NCBI GenBank assembly: GCA_000721375.1
Contig: JOGW01000018.1
Span: 203,367-267,366 of the forward strand
Length of the DNA: 64,000 nucleotides
Direction of reading: 5' to 3'
Source: Streptomyces sp. NRRL B-3428
GTDB lineage: Bacteria; Actinomycetota; Actinomycetes; Streptomycetales; Streptomycetaceae
The notes below the pieces were generated by a model. The model searched no databases and was not told the DNA's origin. It saw only the letters and a list, made by a program, of their open reading frames with translations. This document shows, one piece after another, positions 51,422-61,522 of the stretch; the stretch's first letter is position 1; each line of letters starts with the position of its first letter. Made by a program: the position numbers and the translations under genes.

Positions 51422-52783
51422 GTGGTTGATCTGACGCAGATCGTGAAGGCGTACGACGTTCGCGGCGTCGTGCCCGACCAGTGGGACGAGCCGCTCGCGG
51501 AGCTGTTCGGCGCCGCGTTCGCCCGGGTCACCGGTGCCGACGCGATCGTCGTCGGGCACGACATGCGCCCCTCGTCGCCCGGTCTGTCGCGGGCCTTCGC
51601 GCGTGGTGCGGCGGCGCTCGGCGTCGCGGTCACGGAGATCGGCCTCTGCTCGACCGACCAGCTGTACTTCGCCTCCGGCGACATGGATCTGCCGGGCGCG
51701 ATGTTCACCGCGTCGCACAACCCCGCGCAGTACAACGGCATCAAGATGTGCCGCGCGGGCGCCGCCCCGATCGGCCAGGACACGGGCCTGACCGAGATCC
51801 GCGAGCTGGTGGAGGAGTGGGCCGAGTCCGGCGCTCCCGAGGCGGTGGCGACCCCCGGTGAGATCAACCGGCGCGAGACGCTCTCCGACTACGCGGCGTA
51901 CCTGCTCGACCTGGTGGACCTGACCTCGATCCGCCCGCTGAAGGTCGTGGTGGACGCGGGCAACGGAATGGGTGGCCACACCGTGCCCACCGTCTTCGAG
52001 GGCCTGCCGCTCGACGTGGTGCCCATGTACTTCGAGCTGGACGGCACCTTCCCCAACCACGAGGCCAACCCGCTGGACCCGGCCAACATCGTGGACCTGC
52101 AGAAGCGGGTGCGCGAGGAGGGCGCGGACCTCGGCCTCGCCTTCGACGGCGACGCCGACCGCTGCTTCGTGGTCGACGAGCGTGGCGAGCCGGTCTCCCC
52201 GTCCGCGATCACCGCCCTGGTTGCGGCCCGCGAGCTGGCGAGGGCCGGTGGCAAGGGCACGATCATCCACAACCTGATCACCTCGTGGTCGGTTCCCGAG
52301 GTCGTCCGCGAGAACGGCGGCACCCCGGTCCGTACCCGCGTCGGGCACTCGTTCATCAAGCAGGAGATGGCGACCACCGGGGCGATCTTCGGCGGCGAGC
52401 ACTCGGCGCACTACTACTTCAAGGACTTCTGGAACGCGGACACGGGCATGCTCGCCGCGCTGCACGTCCTCGCCGCGCTCGGCGGCCAGCAGGGCACGCT
52501 CTCCGACCTGGTCGCCCAGTACGACCGCTACACCGGATCCGGCGAGATCAACTCCACGGTCGCCGACCAGGCGGACCGCGCGGCCGCGGTGAAGTCCGCG
52601 TACGAGGGCGTCGAGGGCCTCACCCTCGACGAACTGGACGGCCTCACGGTCGCGTCCACCGACTGGTGGTTCAACCTCCGCGCCTCGAACACGGAGCCCC
52701 TGCTGCGCCTGAACGTGGAGGCGCGGGACGCGGCGACGATGGAGCGCGTACGGGACGAGGTTCTTGCGCTGGTCAGGGCCTGA
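51422..52783 (+). CDS. manB: Phosphomannomutase/phosphoglucomutase ManB
   Basis: 453 residues from a GTG start (VVDLTQIVKAYDVRGVVP), with AGAGG upstream. Alpha-D-phosphohexomutase motifs are complete: phosphoserine loop TASHNPAQYNGIK, metal loop FDGDADRC, sugar-binding GEHSAHYYF and phosphate-binding RASNTEPLLRLNVE. It interconverts mannose-6-P and mannose-1-P (and probably the glucose phosphates). It works between ManA and the nucleotidyltransferase at 36400. A 16-bp terminator follows. Confidence 0.95.
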   Translation: MVDLTQIVKAYDVRGVVPDQWDEPLAELFGAAFARVTGADAIVVGHDMRPSSPGLSRAFARGAAALGVAVTEIGLCSTDQLYFASGDMDLPGAMFTASHNPAQYNGIKMCRAGAAPIGQDTGLTEIRELVEEWAESGAPEAVATPGEINRRETLSDYAAYLLDLVDLTSIRPLKVVVDAGNGMGGHTVPTVFEGLPLDVVPMYFELDGTFPNHEANPLDPANIVDLQKRVREEGADLGLAFDGDADRCFVVDERGEPVSPSAITALVAARELARAGGKGTIIHNLITSWSVPEVVRENGGTPVRTRVGHSFIKQEMATTGAIFGGEHSAHYYFKDFWNADTGMLAALHVLAALGGQQGTLSDLVAQYDRYTGSGEINSTVADQADRAAAVKSAYEGVEGLTLDELDGLTVASTDWWFNLRASNTEPLLRLNVEARDAATMERVRDEVLALVRA

Positions 52784-52792
52784 CCAGCGGCA

Positions 52793-52828
52793 GGTGTGGG
52801 GCGGGGGCGATGGCCCCCGCCCCACACC
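52793..52828 (+). terminator. 16-bp perfect hairpin terminator of manB
   Basis: The left arm 52793-52808 pairs perfectly with the right arm 52813-52828 around a GATG loop, ten bases after the manB stop. Confidence 0.88.
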
Positions 52829-52924
52829 ACCCGCACTCCCCGACAGGGACCCACAACCCCACGCCCCAAGCCACTCAGCGATACGCTGACGTGGTCAAAC
52901 CAGATGTTCGAAGGGACGCACAAG

Positions 52925-53095
52925 ATGCCGCTCGAAGCCGGCCTCCTCGAGATCCTCGCCTGCCCGGCCTGCCACGCCCCCCTCAAGGAGGCGGACGCCG
53001 AGCTGATCTGCACCGGCACCGACTGCGGCCTGGCCTACCCGGTACGCGACGGCATCCCCGTCCTTCTCGTCGACGAGGCCCGCCGCCCGGCCTGA
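52925..53095 (+). CDS. Trm112-like zinc-ribbon protein
   Basis: 56 residues from the ATG at 52925 ([20 protein letters not shown]), with AAGGGA 9 bases upstream. Zinc ligands: CPAC and CTGTDC. The ending [16 protein letters not shown] is the signature of Trm112/UPF0434 proteins, which in other organisms activate methyltransferases. In actinobacteria the gene usually sits between manB and the SIS-domain gene, as here. The partner in bacteria is not settled. Confidence 0.9.
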   Translation: MPLEAGLLEILACPACHAPLKEADAELICTGTDCGLAYPVRDGIPVLLVDEARRPA

Positions 53096-53147
53096 CCCGC
53101 CCACCCAAGCACCCGGCGACAGAACCCCGGCGATCGGAGGCCCACCC

Positions 53148-54326
53148 GTGCTCGACGATTCGCTCCTGGACACCCCGGAAGCTCTCGCCCGAGCCGACCG
53201 CCGGGGCCTTCTGCGCGGCGCCGCGGAAGCAGGCGCAAGGGTGCGTACCGCCGTGCGGCACGCCGACGAGGCGGGCGTCTCCCAGCTCCGCCCCGAGGGC
53301 CGCCCCCGGGCGATCCTCATCGCGGGCCCCGGCGCTGCCGCCGCATGCGTGGCCGACCTGATCGCCACCCTGGCAGGCGGCGCCTGCCCGGTCACCAGGC
53401 TGCAGCCCACCGGAGTCGCCCCCGCCGCAGGCGCCCTGCGCTGGAGCCTGCCCGGCTGGGCGGGACCGGTCGACCTGCTCCTGATCGCCACCCCTGACGG
53501 CACCGAGCCCGGCCTGGAGCTCCTCGCCGAGCAGGCCTATCGCAGAGGCTGCTCGGTCACCTCGGTCGCCCCCGCAGGCACCCCGCTGCACGAGACCGTC
53601 GGCGCCAAGCACGGCCTCGCCGTACCGATGGCGAAGAGCCTCTACGCCGAGTACGAGGAGGGCGCGGCCGCCGGCCCCGACGCCCTGTGGGCCCTGCTCA
53701 CCCCGCTGCTCGCGCTGCTGGACCGCGCAGGCCTCGTCGAGGCCGCCCCCGACACCCTGCAGAAGATCGCCGACCGCCTCGACAGCACGGCCGAGCGCTG
53801 CGGCCCCGCGATCGCCACGTACAGCAATCCGGCCAAGACCCTCGCCGCCGAGCTCGCCGAATCCCTGCCGCTGATCTGGACCGAGGGCCCACCCGCGGGC
53901 CCCGTCGGCCGCCGCTTCGCCGCGATGCTGGCCGAGATCGCCGGCCGCGCCGCCCTCGCCGGCGAACTGCCCGAGGCCCTGCCCGCCCACGGGGCGCTCC
54001 TGACCGGCGACCTCGCCGCCGGCGGCGACCCCGACGACTTCTTCCGCGACCGCGTCGACGAGGCGCAAGCCCTGCGTGCACGCGTCGTCCTGCTGCGCGA
54101 CCGTCCCACCGGCGGTCTGAGCGCCGCCCCGGCCGCCCGCGAACTCGCGCTCGGCCACGACGTGGCGATCAGCGAGCTCATGCCCCATGAGGACGCGCAG
54201 GACTCGCAGCAGTCGGAAGGCTCGCAGCAGTCGGAAGGCAGCGACCTGGAGCACCTGGCGGAGCTGATCGCCGTCACGGATTTCGCCGCCGTTTACCTGG
54301 CGCTTGCATCGGGGGGCTCATCATGA
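53148..54326 (+). CDS. SIS-domain phosphosugar isomerase-like protein
   Basis: 392 residues from a GTG start with GGAGG 8 bases upstream. It looks like the bifunctional phosphoglucose/phosphomannose isomerase-type SIS family (AILIAGPGAAAACVADLIA, VDLLLIATPDGTEPG, C-terminal LAELIAVTDFAAVYLAL). In M. tuberculosis Rv3256c holds the same place before manA. The first SIS motif lacks the usual Gly-Ser pair (GPGAAA), so activity is uncertain. An 18-bp tandem repeat (54204-54239) adds SQQSEG twice near the C-terminus. It probably assists mannose-phosphate metabolism. Confidence 0.75.
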   Translation: MLDDSLLDTPEALARADRRGLLRGAAEAGARVRTAVRHADEAGVSQLRPEGRPRAILIAGPGAAAACVADLIATLAGGACPVTRLQPTGVAPAAGALRWSLPGWAGPVDLLLIATPDGTEPGLELLAEQAYRRGCSVTSVAPAGTPLHETVGAKHGLAVPMAKSLYAEYEEGAAAGPDALWALLTPLLALLDRAGLVEAAPDTLQKIADRLDSTAERCGPAIATYSNPAKTLAAELAESLPLIWTEGPPAGPVGRRFAAMLAEIAGRAALAGELPEALPAHGALLTGDLAAGGDPDDFFRDRVDEAQALRARVVLLRDRPTGGLSAAPAARELALGHDVAISELMPHEDAQDSQQSEGSQQSEGSDLEHLAELIAVTDFAAVYLALASGGSS

Positions 54327-54387
54327 CCGGCCGCCGGACGCCCACTTTGGGCTCCTGATTCCCGTACGTACGAAGGAATGCCCCCTC

Positions 54388-55539
54388 ATGGACCGCCTCA
54401 GCAACACCATCCGCCCGTACGCCTGGGGTTCGACCACCGCGATCCCGCAGCTCCTCGGTGTGCGGCCGACCGGCGAACCGCAGGCCGAGATGTGGATGGG
54501 CGCCCACCCGGGCGCCCCTTCGCACCTGGCGCGCGGACCGCTCAACGAGGTCATCGACGCCGCCCCCGAGGCCGAGCTCGGCGCCGAGGCCGTGGCGAAG
54601 TTCGGCCCCCGGCTGCCCTTCCTCCTGAAGCTGCTCGCCGCCGGCGCCCCCCTGTCGCTGCAGGTGCACCCGAACCTGGAGCAGGCGAAGGAGGGTTACG
54701 CCGACGAGGAGCAGCGCGGCATCCCGATCGACGCCCCGTTCCGCAACTACAAGGACGCCAACCACAAGCCCGAGCTGATCTGCGCGCTCACCCCGTTCGA
54801 CGGCCTGTGCGGCTTCCGCGATCCGAACGAGGCCGCCGAGCTGCTCGCCGGCCTCGGCGTCGACTCGCTCAAGCCCTACGTCGACCTGCTGCAGGCCCAC
54901 CCCGAAGAGGCCGCGCTTCGCGAGGTCCTGACCGCAGTGCTCAGCGCCGACAAGGACGCCATGACCGCCACGGTCACCGAGGCGGCGGCCGCCGCCGAAC
55001 GCCTCGGCGGCGCCTACGCCCCGTACGCGAGCATCGCCCGGCACTACCCCGGTGACCCCGGCGTGATCGCCGCGATGCTGCTCAACTACGTCCAACTGCA
55101 GCCCGGCGAGGCCCTGTTCCTCGGCGCCGGCGTGCCGCACGCCTACCTCAACGGCCTCGGCGTCGAGATCATGGCCAACTCCGACAACGTCCTGCGCTGC
55201 GGCCTCACCCCCAAGCACGTGGACGTCCCCGAACTGCTGCGCATCGTCCGCTTCGAGGCCACCGACCCCGGCGTCCTGCGCCCGGAGGCCGGCGCGGACG
55301 GCGAGGAGGTCTACGAGACGCCGATCGACGAGTTCCGGCTCTCGCGCTATGTCCTGGCCGAGGATTCCGCCTCGCGACAGGTGACCGCCCGTACGCCGCA
55401 GATCCTGCTCTGCACGGCAGGCACGGTCCGCGCGGGGGAGTTCGAACTCGCCCCCGGACAGTCGGTCTTCGTCCCTGCGGGTGAGGCGGCGGAGATTTCC
55501 GGAAACGGCACCATCTTCCGCGCCACCGTGGTGGCCTGA
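54388..55539 (+). CDS. manA: Mannose-6-phosphate isomerase, class I (ManA)
   Basis: 383 residues from the ATG at 54388 (MDRLSNTIRPYAWGSTTAIP), with AAGGA about 11 bases upstream. Class I signatures: zinc-site region LSLQVHPNLEQAKEGY, then NYKDANHKPELICALTPFDG and a C-terminal cupin part with GVPHAYLNGLGVEIMANSDN. It converts fructose-6-P to mannose-6-P with zinc. It follows the SIS gene by 61 bases in the same direction and precedes a terminator. Confidence 0.95.
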   Translation: MDRLSNTIRPYAWGSTTAIPQLLGVRPTGEPQAEMWMGAHPGAPSHLARGPLNEVIDAAPEAELGAEAVAKFGPRLPFLLKLLAAGAPLSLQVHPNLEQAKEGYADEEQRGIPIDAPFRNYKDANHKPELICALTPFDGLCGFRDPNEAAELLAGLGVDSLKPYVDLLQAHPEEAALREVLTAVLSADKDAMTATVTEAAAAAERLGGAYAPYASIARHYPGDPGVIAAMLLNYVQLQPGEALFLGAGVPHAYLNGLGVEIMANSDNVLRCGLTPKHVDVPELLRIVRFEATDPGVLRPEAGADGEEVYETPIDEFRLSRYVLAEDSASRQVTARTPQILLCTAGTVRAGEFELAPGQSVFVPAGEAAEISGNGTIFRATVVA

Positions 55540-55572
55540 CACACCGTCCTTCGCGAGGGCTGCAACAATGAC

Positions 55573-55602
55573 GGACCGCACGGCCCAGGCGCCGTGCGGT
55601 CC
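55573..55602 (+). terminator. 12-bp perfect terminator after manA
   Basis: GGACCGCACGGC (55573-55584) pairs with GCCGTGCGGTCC (55591-55602) around a 6-base loop. Confidence 0.85.
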
Positions 55603-55674
55603 ATTGCGTACACGGCCTGTGCACGGCCTCCCCACGTACGTACAAGGCAGCGGTTCGAAGGGACATCGGGCTAG

Positions 55675-56652
55675 ATGAGCGCGTCAGGCGGCACCAAGGC
55701 GATCGTCGCGGCACTCGCCGCCAACCTCGCCATCGCGGTAGCGAAGTTCGTGGCCTTCCTCTTCAGTGGCTCGTCCTCGATGCTCGCCGAGAGCGTCCAC
55801 TCGCTCGCCGACTCGGGCAACCAGGGACTGCTGCTGCTCGGCGGCAAGAAGGCCAAGCGCGCCGCAACTCCGGAACACCCCTTCGGCTACGGGCGCGAGC
55901 GGTACATCTACGCCTTCCTCGTCTCGATCGTGCTCTTCTCGGTCGGTGGCATGTTCGCCATCTACGAGGGCTACGAGAAGATCAAGCATCCGCACGAGAT
56001 CACGCACTGGTACTGGCCGGTCGGCGTCCTGGTGTTCGCGATCATCGCGGAGTCCTTCTCCTTCCGTACCGCCATCAAGGAGTCGAACCACATCCGCGGC
56101 AAGCAGTCGTGGAAGGAGTTCATCCGTCGCGCGAAGGCCCCCGAGCTCCCCGTCGTACTCCTCGAGGACCTCGGCGCCCTTGTCGGTCTGATCCTCGCCC
56201 TCGGCGGCGTCGGCCTCGCGCTCGCTACGGGCAACGGCGTCTGGGACGGCATCGGCACCCTGTGCATCGGTGTGCTGCTCATCCTGATCGCGATCGTGCT
56301 CGCCGCCGAGACCAAGTCGCTGCTGCTCGGCGAGTCCGCGGGCATCGAGGAGGTCCGCAAGATCGAGGGTGCGATCGTCGACGGCGACACCGTCACCGGC
56401 ATCATCCACATGCGCACGCTCCACCTCGGCCCGGAGGAGCTCCTGGTCGCCGCCAAGATCGCGGTCCAGCACGACGACACGGCGGCGGAGGTCGCCTCCG
56501 CGATCAACGCGGCCGAGGCGCGCATCCGTACCGCCGTCCCGATCGCCCGGGTCATCTACCTGGAGCCGGACATCTACAGCGAGTCGGCGGCGCAGGCGGG
56601 GACGAACCCGGGGAAGACGCCCGGTGGGCCTACCGGAGACGCCGCCCACTGA
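55675..56652 (+). CDS. Cation diffusion facilitator (CDF) family efflux protein
   Basis: 325 residues starting MSASGGTKAIVAALAANLAI. It has five or six helices, with the first metal site at AESVHSLADSGNQ (H-x3-D) and the second near LLEDLGALVGL, and a cytoplasmic C-terminal domain (IIHMRTLHLGPEELLVAAKI) typical of CDF dimers. It exports zinc, cobalt or manganese in exchange for protons; the metal is not clear. The C-terminus has a Gly/Pro/Thr tail. It is bounded by perfect terminators on both sides, so it is a single-gene unit. Confidence 0.9.
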   Translation: MSASGGTKAIVAALAANLAIAVAKFVAFLFSGSSSMLAESVHSLADSGNQGLLLLGGKKAKRAATPEHPFGYGRERYIYAFLVSIVLFSVGGMFAIYEGYEKIKHPHEITHWYWPVGVLVFAIIAESFSFRTAIKESNHIRGKQSWKEFIRRAKAPELPVVLLEDLGALVGLILALGGVGLALATGNGVWDGIGTLCIGVLLILIAIVLAAETKSLLLGESAGIEEVRKIEGAIVDGDTVTGIIHMRTLHLGPEELLVAAKIAVQHDDTAAEVASAINAAEARIRTAVPIARVIYLEPDIYSESAAQAGTNPGKTPGGPTGDAAH

Positions 56653-56673
56653 TTCGGGCGCACCAGTACGCGA

Positions 56674-56707
56674 ACGGGCCCCGCACCTCGAAAGGTGCGG
56701 GGCCCGT
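56674..56707. terminator. 15-bp perfect bidirectional terminator
   Basis: The left arm 56674-56688 and right arm 56693-56707 are exact reverse complements around a CGAA loop, between convergent CDF and PTS genes. Confidence 0.92.
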
Positions 56708-56727
56708 CGCCGTACGCGATACGGGAG

Positions 56728-58830
56728 TTACCGGATCTCCCGCAGCACATCCAGAATCGCCGCGTCATCCGGCGCCGCCTGCAGCCGCTCCCGGAACCCG
56801 GTGTCCATCAGCTTGCGGGACAGCAGCGCGAGGATCCGCAGATGCTCGTCACCCGCGGCCGCCTCCGGCACGGAGATCATGAAGATCAGCTTGGCCTTCG
56901 TACCGTCCAGCGAACCCCACTCGACACCCTCGGCGGACCGGGCGAACCCGACGATGGGCTCGGTGACCGCATCCGTCTTGGCATGGGGGATGGCGATCTC
57001 CTCACCGAGACCCGTGGTGCCCTGCGCCTCGCGACGCAGTGCGGTCTGCACGAGCTCCTCGGTGTCGTTGACCTTGCCGGTGGAGGCCAGCATGTCGGCC
57101 ATCTCGCGGATCGCCGCCTCCTTGTTGTCGGAGGTGAGCTGGACCTTGACGGTCTGCTCGGTGAGGTAGCCGGAGAGGACCTCGTCGCTCGGCGCGGTGT
57201 CCGAGGTCCCCGCGGTACCCGCCGCACCCGCGGCGCCGATCCCGGCGGACTTGGCGCCCGTCGCGGCGGCGGCGGAAGCGGTACCCGCGGCAGCGGCACC
57301 GGCGGACTTCACAGCGGCACCCGCACCGGCCATCGCGGGCTCGGGGGCACCGGCCTGCGCGGCCTCCTTGCGAGCCTTGATACCGATCAGGGCGTTGGTG
57401 GTCAGCGCGGTGACGACCGTACCGGCGATGATCGCGACGAAGAACATCAGCGCCCCGCCGATCGCACCGAACAGCGAGACGATGGGACCACCGTGCGGTA
57501 CGGAGTCCTCGACCCCCGCCACACCCGCGATGGCACCCGCGACCGCACCGCCGAGCATGTTCGCCGGGATGACCTGCGCTGGTCGCGCGGCGGCGAAGGG
57601 GATCGCACCTTCGGAGATGCCGAAGAAGCCCATGAACAGGGCCGCGAGACCGGTCTCCTGTTCCTCCTGCGAGTAGAACTTCTTGCGCAGCAGCGTCGCC
57701 AGCCCCTGGCCGAGCGGCATGACGGGGATGGCGGCCGCGGCCATGCCCATCACGGCGTTGTTGGTGCCGATCAGACCGACGGCCACGAGGAACGCGGTCT
57801 TGTTGACCGGACCGCCCATGTCGAAGGCGATCATGAGACCGATGATGGCGCCGAGCACGATCGCGCTGGAGCCGGTCATGCCGTTCAGCCAGTCCTGCAG
57901 CTGAGTGAACAGCCAGGAGACCGGTTGGCCGATCAAGTAGATGTAGAGCAGGCCGAGGATCAGGGTCGAGACGATCGGGATCACGATGATCGGCATGATC
58001 GGCATGACGACCTTGGGGACCTTGACCTTCTTGATCCACATCACCAGGTAGCCGGCCATGAATCCGGTGAGGATGGCGCCGAGGAAGCCTGCGTTGGCAT
58101 CGGCTCCGTAGATGTTGACGGCATCGGCGGCGAGGAAACCGCCGATCATGCCGGGCACCAGGGCGGGCCGGTCGGCGAGCGCGTAGGCGATATAGCCGGA
58201 GAAGATCGGCAGCATCAGCTTGAAGCCGGTCTCACCGAGCTTTTGCACGTAGTACCAGAAGGTGTCGGGCGGGACCACGAGTCCGCCCTTGGAGTCCGCG
58301 TGGCCGCCCAGCGACAGCGAGACCGCAAGCAGCAGACCACCGACCACGACGAACGGGATCATGTACGAGACACCGTTCATCAGCGCCTTGTACGCGAGAC
58401 TCCGCTCCTTGCCGCCGCCCGCACCGCCGCCGCCCCCGGAGCCGCCCGCGGCTCCACCGGAACCCCCGCCCGCGTACACCTTGGCGCTCTGCACCTCGGC
58501 GATCAGCTGCTCGGGTCGGTGGATGCCGTCCGCGACCGGAACCGTCAGGAGCTTCTTGCCGGCGAAGCGGTCGAGGTCGACCTCCTTGTCGGCTGCGATG
58601 ATGATGCCGTCGGCTTCTCTGACATCGTTGTCGGTGAGAACGTTCTCGGCTCCGATCGAGCCCTGCGTCTCCACCTTCATGTCGATGCCGAGGCCGTCGG
58701 CCGCCTGCTGGAGCTTCTCGGCCGCCATGTACGTGTGGGCGATACCGGTCGGGCATGCGGTGACCGCGAGGAGCTTGAGCTTGTGCCCATCGGGCCCCAC
58801 GCCTGCGGGGGGTTGCGTTGGACTGGTCAC
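56728..58830 (-). CDS. Fructose-type PTS permease IIABC (FruA-like)
   Basis: 700 residues from a GTG with GGAG 6 bases upstream. Domain order is IIB - IIC - IIA. IIB (about 15-120) has the phospho-Cys motif TACPTGIAHTYMAAEKL. A Gly-rich linker leads to IIC (about 150-490) with about nine helices and GISEGAIPFAAARP. An Ala/Gly linker precedes IIA (about 545-700), whose phospho-His is in GEEIAIPHAKTD. It imports and phosphorylates fructose or a similar sugar, taking phosphate from HPr. No regulator or 1-phosphofructokinase gene is next to it, unlike typical fru operons, so the substrate is inferred. Confidence 0.92.
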   Translation of the reverse strand: MTSPTQPPAGVGPDGHKLKLLAVTACPTGIAHTYMAAEKLQQAADGLGIDMKVETQGSIGAENVLTDNDVREADGIIIAADKEVDLDRFAGKKLLTVPVADGIHRPEQLIAEVQSAKVYAGGGSGGAAGGSGGGGGAGGGKERSLAYKALMNGVSYMIPFVVVGGLLLAVSLSLGGHADSKGGLVVPPDTFWYYVQKLGETGFKLMLPIFSGYIAYALADRPALVPGMIGGFLAADAVNIYGADANAGFLGAILTGFMAGYLVMWIKKVKVPKVVMPIMPIIVIPIVSTLILGLLYIYLIGQPVSWLFTQLQDWLNGMTGSSAIVLGAIIGLMIAFDMGGPVNKTAFLVAVGLIGTNNAVMGMAAAAIPVMPLGQGLATLLRKKFYSQEEQETGLAALFMGFFGISEGAIPFAAARPAQVIPANMLGGAVAGAIAGVAGVEDSVPHGGPIVSLFGAIGGALMFFVAIIAGTVVTALTTNALIGIKARKEAAQAGAPEPAMAGAGAAVKSAGAAAAGTASAAAATGAKSAGIGAAGAAGTAGTSDTAPSDEVLSGYLTEQTVKVQLTSDNKEAAIREMADMLASTGKVNDTEELVQTALRREAQGTTGLGEEIAIPHAKTDAVTEPIVGFARSAEGVEWGSLDGTKAKLIFMISVPEAAAGDEHLRILALLSRKLMDTGFRERLQAAPDDAAILDVLREIR

Positions 58831-59230
58831 GTATGTCTCCTCAGGCTTCCGGCGACACCGCAGCGCACTGCGGGTTATGGCCTAGTGCATCCTGCTATGA
58901 GCATGTCTGTGCGCAAAATTCTAGAAGGCTCGCCCCCAACAGGCCTCTGGACCGCCGCGGCCTCCGGTCGCGCGAGCCCGGGGCGGGCTACTGCCCGCTG
59001 GGCCGATCGGTGTAGATTCGTGACCCGACAGACGTCGCTGCTGATGGCGGTCGGGCGGGCCGATGATTGGGCCGTCCGAGGGAGAGAGGGCCTCCGACGG
59101 ACTGCGCTGCGAGCTACCGGGTGCACCCCTGTGTACCTGCGCGGGCTGCCTGACCGCCCGCGCGCCCGTGTGCCCGCGCCGCAGCCGCTCCATGCCCGCA
59201 AACCCGCCTCCGATCTGGGAGCAGCTTCAC
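58831..59230. promoter_or_regulatory. 400-base region between PTS gene and ahcY
   Basis: TAGATT (59013-59018) in TGTAGATTCG is a good -10 candidate, giving ahcY a leader of about 205 bases. The leader contains a long GC-rich stretch with GACTGCGCTGCGAGCTACCG near 59099-59118, faintly like part of an S-adenosylhomocysteine riboswitch, but the required pairing was not found. The leader is open in frame with ahcY, yet the extra residues have no family support. Confidence 0.4.
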
Positions 59231-60688
<1,458 letters not shown>

Positions 60689-60761
60689 TCCCGTCACCGA
60701 CGGCCCGCACCGCGCGAGCAGCGTGAACGGCAGCCGTCACCGACGGAGCACGCGGCACCCA

Positions 60762-60794
60762 GGCAGGCCCTCGCCCCTCAGGCGGGGGCCTGCC
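60762..60794 (+). terminator. 14-bp hairpin terminator of ahcY
   Basis: GGCAGGCCCTCGCC (60762-60775) pairs with GGCGGGGGCCTGCC (60781-60794) with one G-U wobble and a 5-base loop. Confidence 0.85.
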
Positions 60795-60870
60795 CACGTA
60801 CACCCTCCGACCGGCCGCCCCGAGCAGGCCCCACCAGGACCCGCACAGGACCCAGCAAGGACCCGACCTC

Positions 60871-61485
60871 ATGCCCCGCGGCCGATATTCGCTCCATGAC
60901 CCGCACGATCACACCCCCCTCGGTGAAGAGCACTTCCACTGCGCCCCCGGCCCTTCCGGCTGGCGCTACGTATCCCAACTGACCTCCCCCTCGGGCGACT
61001 TCACCGGCTCCGTCGACCTGGCCGTCGACGAACTCGGCCGCCCCATCCGTATGGAACTGCACGCCTCCGACTGGCAAGTGCGCGGCGCCGCCATCGACGG
61101 CGTGACCTGGGTGCGCACCGACCCCACTGGCGAGCACGCCACAGAAGGCAATGTGCAGGCCCATGCCTTCACCGGCACCTCACCGGCATTTCTGATCGCC
61201 ACCGCCCGAATGCTGCGGCTCACCCCCGAATCCCCCTCGAAGCGCGTACGCCTCGTCCGCTTCACCGCCCCCGTGCTCGCCCCGCTCACGCTCGACCAGT
61301 CCTGGTCACTGCTGAAAAGCGAAACACACGCCACTGACAACGGCCCGCTCCCGGTGGACGAATACCAGGTCAGCGACCTGGACACGGGGGAGCAGCACAC
61401 CGTGCACATCGCCGGCGACGTGGTCCTCGCGGCACCGGGCATCGAACTCGAAGACCTGGAGACACCCCCGTCGGCCTTCCCGTAA
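60871..61485 (+). CDS. Conserved hypothetical protein
   Basis: 204 residues from the ATG at 60871 (AAGGA 9 bases upstream). No signal peptide or helix is seen, so it is probably cytoplasmic. It appears beta-rich, with alternating hydrophobics in GWRYVSQLTSPSGDFTGSVD and MELHASDWQVRGAAIDGVTW; the DWQVRGA stretch faintly recalls putative glycolipid-binding proteins, which is weak evidence. The family is not recognised. It converges on the RDD gene with a 37-base gap. Confidence 0.7.
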   Translation: MPRGRYSLHDPHDHTPLGEEHFHCAPGPSGWRYVSQLTSPSGDFTGSVDLAVDELGRPIRMELHASDWQVRGAAIDGVTWVRTDPTGEHATEGNVQAHAFTGTSPAFLIATARMLRLTPESPSKRVRLVRFTAPVLAPLTLDQSWSLLKSETHATDNGPLPVDEYQVSDLDTGEQHTVHIAGDVVLAAPGIELEDLETPPSAFP

Positions 61486-61522
61486 GTCCGCATCCGCACA
61501 AGGGGATTGCTCCCCTCACGGC

